Assembly (NCBI RefSeq): GCF_003664185.1
Contig: NZ_RCCS01000005.1
Coordinates: 1 to 64,000, forward strand
Direction: 5' to 3'
Length of the DNA: 64,000 bases
From: Tenacibaculum discolor
Lineage (GTDB): Bacteria; Bacteroidota; Bacteroidia; Flavobacteriales; Flavobacteriaceae
The stretch's first letter is position 1. Every line of letters starts with the position of its first letter. Under the pieces are notes generated by a model. That model was not told the origin of the DNA and did not search any database. It saw only the letters and a list, made by a program, of their open reading frames with translations. This document shows, in pieces, positions 61,112 to 64,000 of the stretch. Both the position numbers and the translations under genes were made by a program.

Positions 61112-64000
61112 TTAATTTCCTAAGTTGTATACTAAATTAATTCCTGCATTAATAGATTGTCTTGGAAAAGTTGTAGAAACTGCGTATTCAAACGTTTGGT
61201 GATTATAATAAAAAGATGCTGTTAAATTGCTACTTAAATTATAGTCGGCAATAAATTTTAATCCAAATAATTTCTCGCCTCCTGTAATCTGACTATTCTC
61301 TTCATCTACACTTCTTATCAACGTTAAGTTATCTCTTAACGAAATATCAGCTCTTAAATTTATATCTCCTTTTAGAGTTTCTTTCTTCCCTGTAAATCTG
61401 GTGACAAATTTAACATCTCTTATCTTATATCCAAATCCTAAAACATATTCTGTTCCTTTAATGTCTGTTAAAGTATTGTTGTTAAAATTTAATGTTAAAG
61501 ATCTGTCTCTTCTTATCTCTCCTTTGAATGAAACTGAATTTTTCATTCTAAAATCAACTTTTATTAATGGTGAAAACTCATCAATTAAAGTTGCCGACGA
61601 AATTAAGAGTTCTGATTGATAATTACCAGAAGTATTTGTATTTGTTGGTATATTTGAATCGTACTGTAAATTATTGGTGTAATTACCTATTGTATACGAA
61701 GATTTATAGCCATGTGATAAGGTGAAAGAAGTAAAGTTTTTCTTAAACCACTTATACTTCATAAAACCATTATAGCGTAATGTCCAGTTTGGAATTGGTA
61801 TATTTTTAAAGATTCCTGTACTTACTGAATTTGGGCTATTTCCTGAGTATGCTGCAATAAATGCTGGTAACATTGCTTGTTGTCCATTTTCCTTAAACCC
61901 AGGGTTATTATTGTTTCGATCAGGATCGTTTGCTGCTATTCCTCTTTCGGTAGCTATTCTATCTGAAATAGTACTTCTATAGTCTAAGAAATTTTGATAT
62001 AACCTTTCATTGTCAGTAAAAATAGTTCCTAACATAAAATGACTAATACTATAATTACCAGTTTCAAAAGGTTTAATATTCGGGTCTTGTTCAAAACCTC
62101 CGTTACCATTTGAAATTACGTCTAACTGTTGCGTTAAATTACTAGTTTGAATTCTGTTTCCACGTAAATCAATAGTTAAATCTCTAAATGGTTTTACAGA
62201 CACGTTATAATCTAGCTTTTTATACCTTGTTTTAGAATAGTTCTTACTGTAATACTCATCTCCTGAATTTCTAGTAATTAACCATCCATTCTCTATAGCC
62301 GTATTTAAAATATCTGTTTGACTACCAAACACAAATCCTAATGTTGGAGCTAATCCTCCATCAAAACCATTTCTTCCTAAGAACCCAACTGAAGGTTTGT
62401 ACCCTTGTAATAATGTTCCGTTGTTTTGAGAATAACTAATTTTTGCTCTTTTTACAGAAGTTAACACATCATATACTCCCTTTCCTAATTTCTGTCCAAA
62501 AGTAGCTTTCTTTTTAAGTTTTGCTTTTTGTGCTACTTGATTTCCCCCTAATGTAGCTGTTCCTTTTTGAGTAGGTTGTTTTTTAGTTCCCTTTAATAGT
62601 AGTTTATCTACACCAACAATTTTATAAAAACGACCGAAATCTATATTTGTATTTAAGTTATGTGTGTTGGCATTTTGAATCATGTTTCCAACTTGCTCAA
62701 TATAACTTTGCGATCCTGCTTTCCAATCAAAATCAGCTGTATAACCATAATCTGCATTGATAAAATTCAAGAACGGGAATTTATCTAATGGTAGTTTATA
62801 AGTTGCATTTAACTTCTGGTGATAATTATCGGGTCTTCCTATACTGAAAAATTGATCGTAAACTTCTAATTGTTCATCTTCACCAAAACTATCATATATG
62901 TAGTTGTTCGCTGCATTGAAGTTTAATTGTAGCGACTTAGTTAAATCAAAACCAATTGTATAATCCCAATTAAATAAAAATCTTCGTTGAATTAACTCTG
63001 GCTGTGCAGGTAAAGGATTAACAGGGTCAATAATTAGATTTCTAGATTGTTGACTATTATAGTTTCTGTTAATTCTTGAGTTTAATGCTATTGTTTTTGG
63101 TACTGGATTAAAGTTTAGATCTCTTATAAATTGTAAGTATCTATTTTTAAATCCTTCTGATTTTTTAAATGGTTCTATATTAAAAGGAACAAAAGTGAAA
63201 TTATAACTAGCTCCTGCCATTACATTTTTGTTTACATAGCTTTCAATATTGTAATCTTTATGAAACTCTTCACTATGTGCATACGAAGCAGAGAAATTCT
63301 CTACATCATAAAATTTAGGTTTCTTCTTACTCTCTGGATTTCTATTCTTTTTTACATTGATAAAACTAATGCTTTTTCTTCTTGTATAATCTTGAGCATT
63401 TTTACTATTTGGGTTTTTATCAATTGCATCTTCTAATTCTACGTCTTGGAATTGTGGATCGTATTTTGGATCTCTAAATTCTTCTCCATAGCTGTAATTC
63501 ATCGGCACTTGCATGTTCCATTTTTTAGGCATCATTTTACCTAACTGAATATTTGTAGCTACGCTATATTGTTTTATTTCTTCAATGCTTCTTTGTTGTA
63601 CACGGTCTTCTACATTACCAAAACCTATGGTTGACATTCTTCCTGCTAAAGACACATCCATCACATCCGCCATATTAGCATCTGCATTTACCACAGCTGC
63701 CCATCCTCCTTTATTATCAAAACCAACAGCACGTAATTCATTAAACCAAACTTCTACAGTTTTCTCATCGGCAACAGTATTTTTCACCCCTAACATTACA
63801 GTTCTTACTTGTGCTAATGTTGGATTACCTCTTACAGAAATTTTTAATCCGTTAGAACTTGTTGATGAATACACATCAGTAAGGTTACTACCTGTAGGTC
63901 TTTCAATTTTTAAGTTAGCTAATTCTTCTAACGGAATATCTAAATTATTTTCTTTAGGCCAAACATCTAGAGATGATGCATTCGATGTAGATATTTTTAA
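61112..64000 (-). CDS. sprA: SprA/Sov type IX secretion translocon protein (partial; N-terminal part outside window)
   Basis: The frame is open to the right window edge (962 residues seen), continuing upstream of the first visible Met at 63874 with sequence such as SLDVWPKENN; full-length SprA is about 2,400 residues, so only the C-terminal 40 percent is here. It shows the characteristic segments NELRAVGFDNKGGWAAVVNAD, LGKMMPKKWNMQVPMNYSYGEEF and the barrel-like C-terminal strands ending INLVYNLGN. SprA forms the huge outer-membrane channel of the type IX system used for gliding adhesins and sorting-domain proteins such as the M28 peptidase in this window. Confidence 0.95.
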   Translation of the reverse strand, partial: LKISTSNASSLDVWPKENNLDIPLEELANLKIERPTGSNLTDVYSSTSSNGLKISVRGNPTLAQVRTVMLGVKNTVADEKTVEVWFNELRAVGFDNKGGWAAVVNADANMADVMDVSLAGRMSTIGFGNVEDRVQQRSIEEIKQYSVATNIQLGKMMPKKWNMQVPMNYSYGEEFRDPKYDPQFQDVELEDAIDKNPNSKNAQDYTRRKSISFINVKKNRNPESKKKPKFYDVENFSASYAHSEEFHKDYNIESYVNKNVMAGASYNFTFVPFNIEPFKKSEGFKNRYLQFIRDLNFNPVPKTIALNSRINRNYNSQQSRNLIIDPVNPLPAQPELIQRRFLFNWDYTIGFDLTKSLQLNFNAANNYIYDSFGEDEQLEVYDQFFSIGRPDNYHQKLNATYKLPLDKFPFLNFINADYGYTADFDWKAGSQSYIEQVGNMIQNANTHNLNTNIDFGRFYKIVGVDKLLLKGTKKQPTQKGTATLGGNQVAQKAKLKKKATFGQKLGKGVYDVLTSVKRAKISYSQNNGTLLQGYKPSVGFLGRNGFDGGLAPTLGFVFGSQTDILNTAIENGWLITRNSGDEYYSKNYSKTRYKKLDYNVSVKPFRDLTIDLRGNRIQTSNLTQQLDVISNGNGGFEQDPNIKPFETGNYSISHFMLGTIFTDNERLYQNFLDYRSTISDRIATERGIAANDPDRNNNNPGFKENGQQAMLPAFIAAYSGNSPNSVSTGIFKNIPIPNWTLRYNGFMKYKWFKKNFTSFTLSHGYKSSYTIGNYTNNLQYDSNIPTNTNTSGNYQSELLISSATLIDEFSPLIKVDFRMKNSVSFKGEIRRDRSLTLNFNNNTLTDIKGTEYVLGFGYKIRDVKFVTRFTGKKETLKGDINLRADISLRDNLTLIRSVDEENSQITGGEKLFGLKFIADYNLSSNLTASFYYNHQTFEYAVSTTFPRQSINAGINLVYNLGN

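Noticed and set aside
61112..63874. A complete gene starting at the Met at 63874
   Set aside because: The frame continues upstream to the window edge with good SprA-like sequence, so this is an internal Met of a truncated sprA.
1..64000. tRNA, rRNA, prophage or insertion sequence
   Set aside because: I found no cloverleaf-like sequence, rRNA segment, transposase, integrase or phage structural gene in any gap or frame; gaps are short and mostly hold promoters and terminators. A covariance-model scan would be decisive for tRNAs.

Overview
The window is AT-rich chromosomal DNA of a member of the Flavobacteriaceae (phylum Bacteroidota), plausibly close to Tenacibaculum or Polaribacter. This rests on the C-terminal part of the gliding/type IX secretion protein SprA, a peptidase with a type IX C-terminal sorting domain, a very large repeat adhesin, TonB-dependent receptor machinery, DUF4296/DUF4271/DUF5689/DUF2911 family proteins, and repeated matches to the Bacteroidota promoter form TTG-N20-TAnnTTTG. 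Genus is inference; no rRNA gene is present and I found no tRNA gene.

Layout. 1-3192: 5' part of a giant minus-strand adhesin gene with five near-identical 261-bp (87-residue) tandem units reaching the window edge, behind a long untranslated leader. 3586-5526: GT4 glycosyltransferase and an acidic coiled-coil protein. 5628-11119: tdk-alr, mscL, a divergent AhpD-like/OsmC redox pair around a dyad operator, recJ, and a small Cys-motif protein. 11151-16638: secreted endonuclease/phosphatase-fold protein divergent from a TonB-dependent receptor plus DUF5689 lipoprotein. 16720-23683: type IX secreted M28 peptidase, a metallophosphoesterase, then an OprO/OprP-type porin and a PiT-DUF47 phosphate transporter. 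23745-30336: thioesterase II, a GNAT-like protein with a damaged start, two hypothetical envelope proteins, leuS. 30503-32987: a thaumatin-like cytosolic-looking protein, an orphan SAM-methyltransferase-like protein, a DUF2911 protein. 33110-36847: an MbnP/MbnH copper-type cluster with an outer-membrane partner, a CNGKC protein and a divergent Cys-rich miniprotein. 36943-47564: tyrS, an epimerase, a dolichyl-phosphate-mannose-synthase-like/pyrC/DUF4296 operon, DUF4271-hemD, a second PiT, a sterol desaturase family protein, and an S46 peptidase with a DPP11-type Arg. 47677-50857: a minus operon of a beta-barrel protein, a GH113-like lipoprotein and a one-POTRA Omp85 protein. 50996-57983: six tightly packed plus-strand genes joining a flavin/Fe-S membrane redox pair to a YwqK-repeat protein and three glycosyltransferases. 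58098-64000: a left-handed-helix acyltransferase, two tandem TonB genes, VanZ, gcvH and the 3' part of sprA.

Most interesting signals. (i) A 17-bp perfect inverted repeat flanks the promoter and an internal terminator of the phosphate porin (20008-20137). It could be an invertible promoter, or a short RNA whose sequence is perfectly complementary to the porin leader. (ii) Heptamer pairs of TTAACAT type with an 11-nt period sit at three promoters (TonB receptor, porin, PiT), resembling Pho-box architecture and suggesting a phosphate-scavenging regulon that includes an extracellular nuclease-like module. (iii) The MbnP-MbnH cluster has an internal terminator that could set enzyme:substrate stoichiometry. 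(iv) The six-gene redox/glycosylation operon has no obvious named function. (v) A bacterial thaumatin-like protein has no signal peptide. All regulatory claims come from reading the sequence and are untested.
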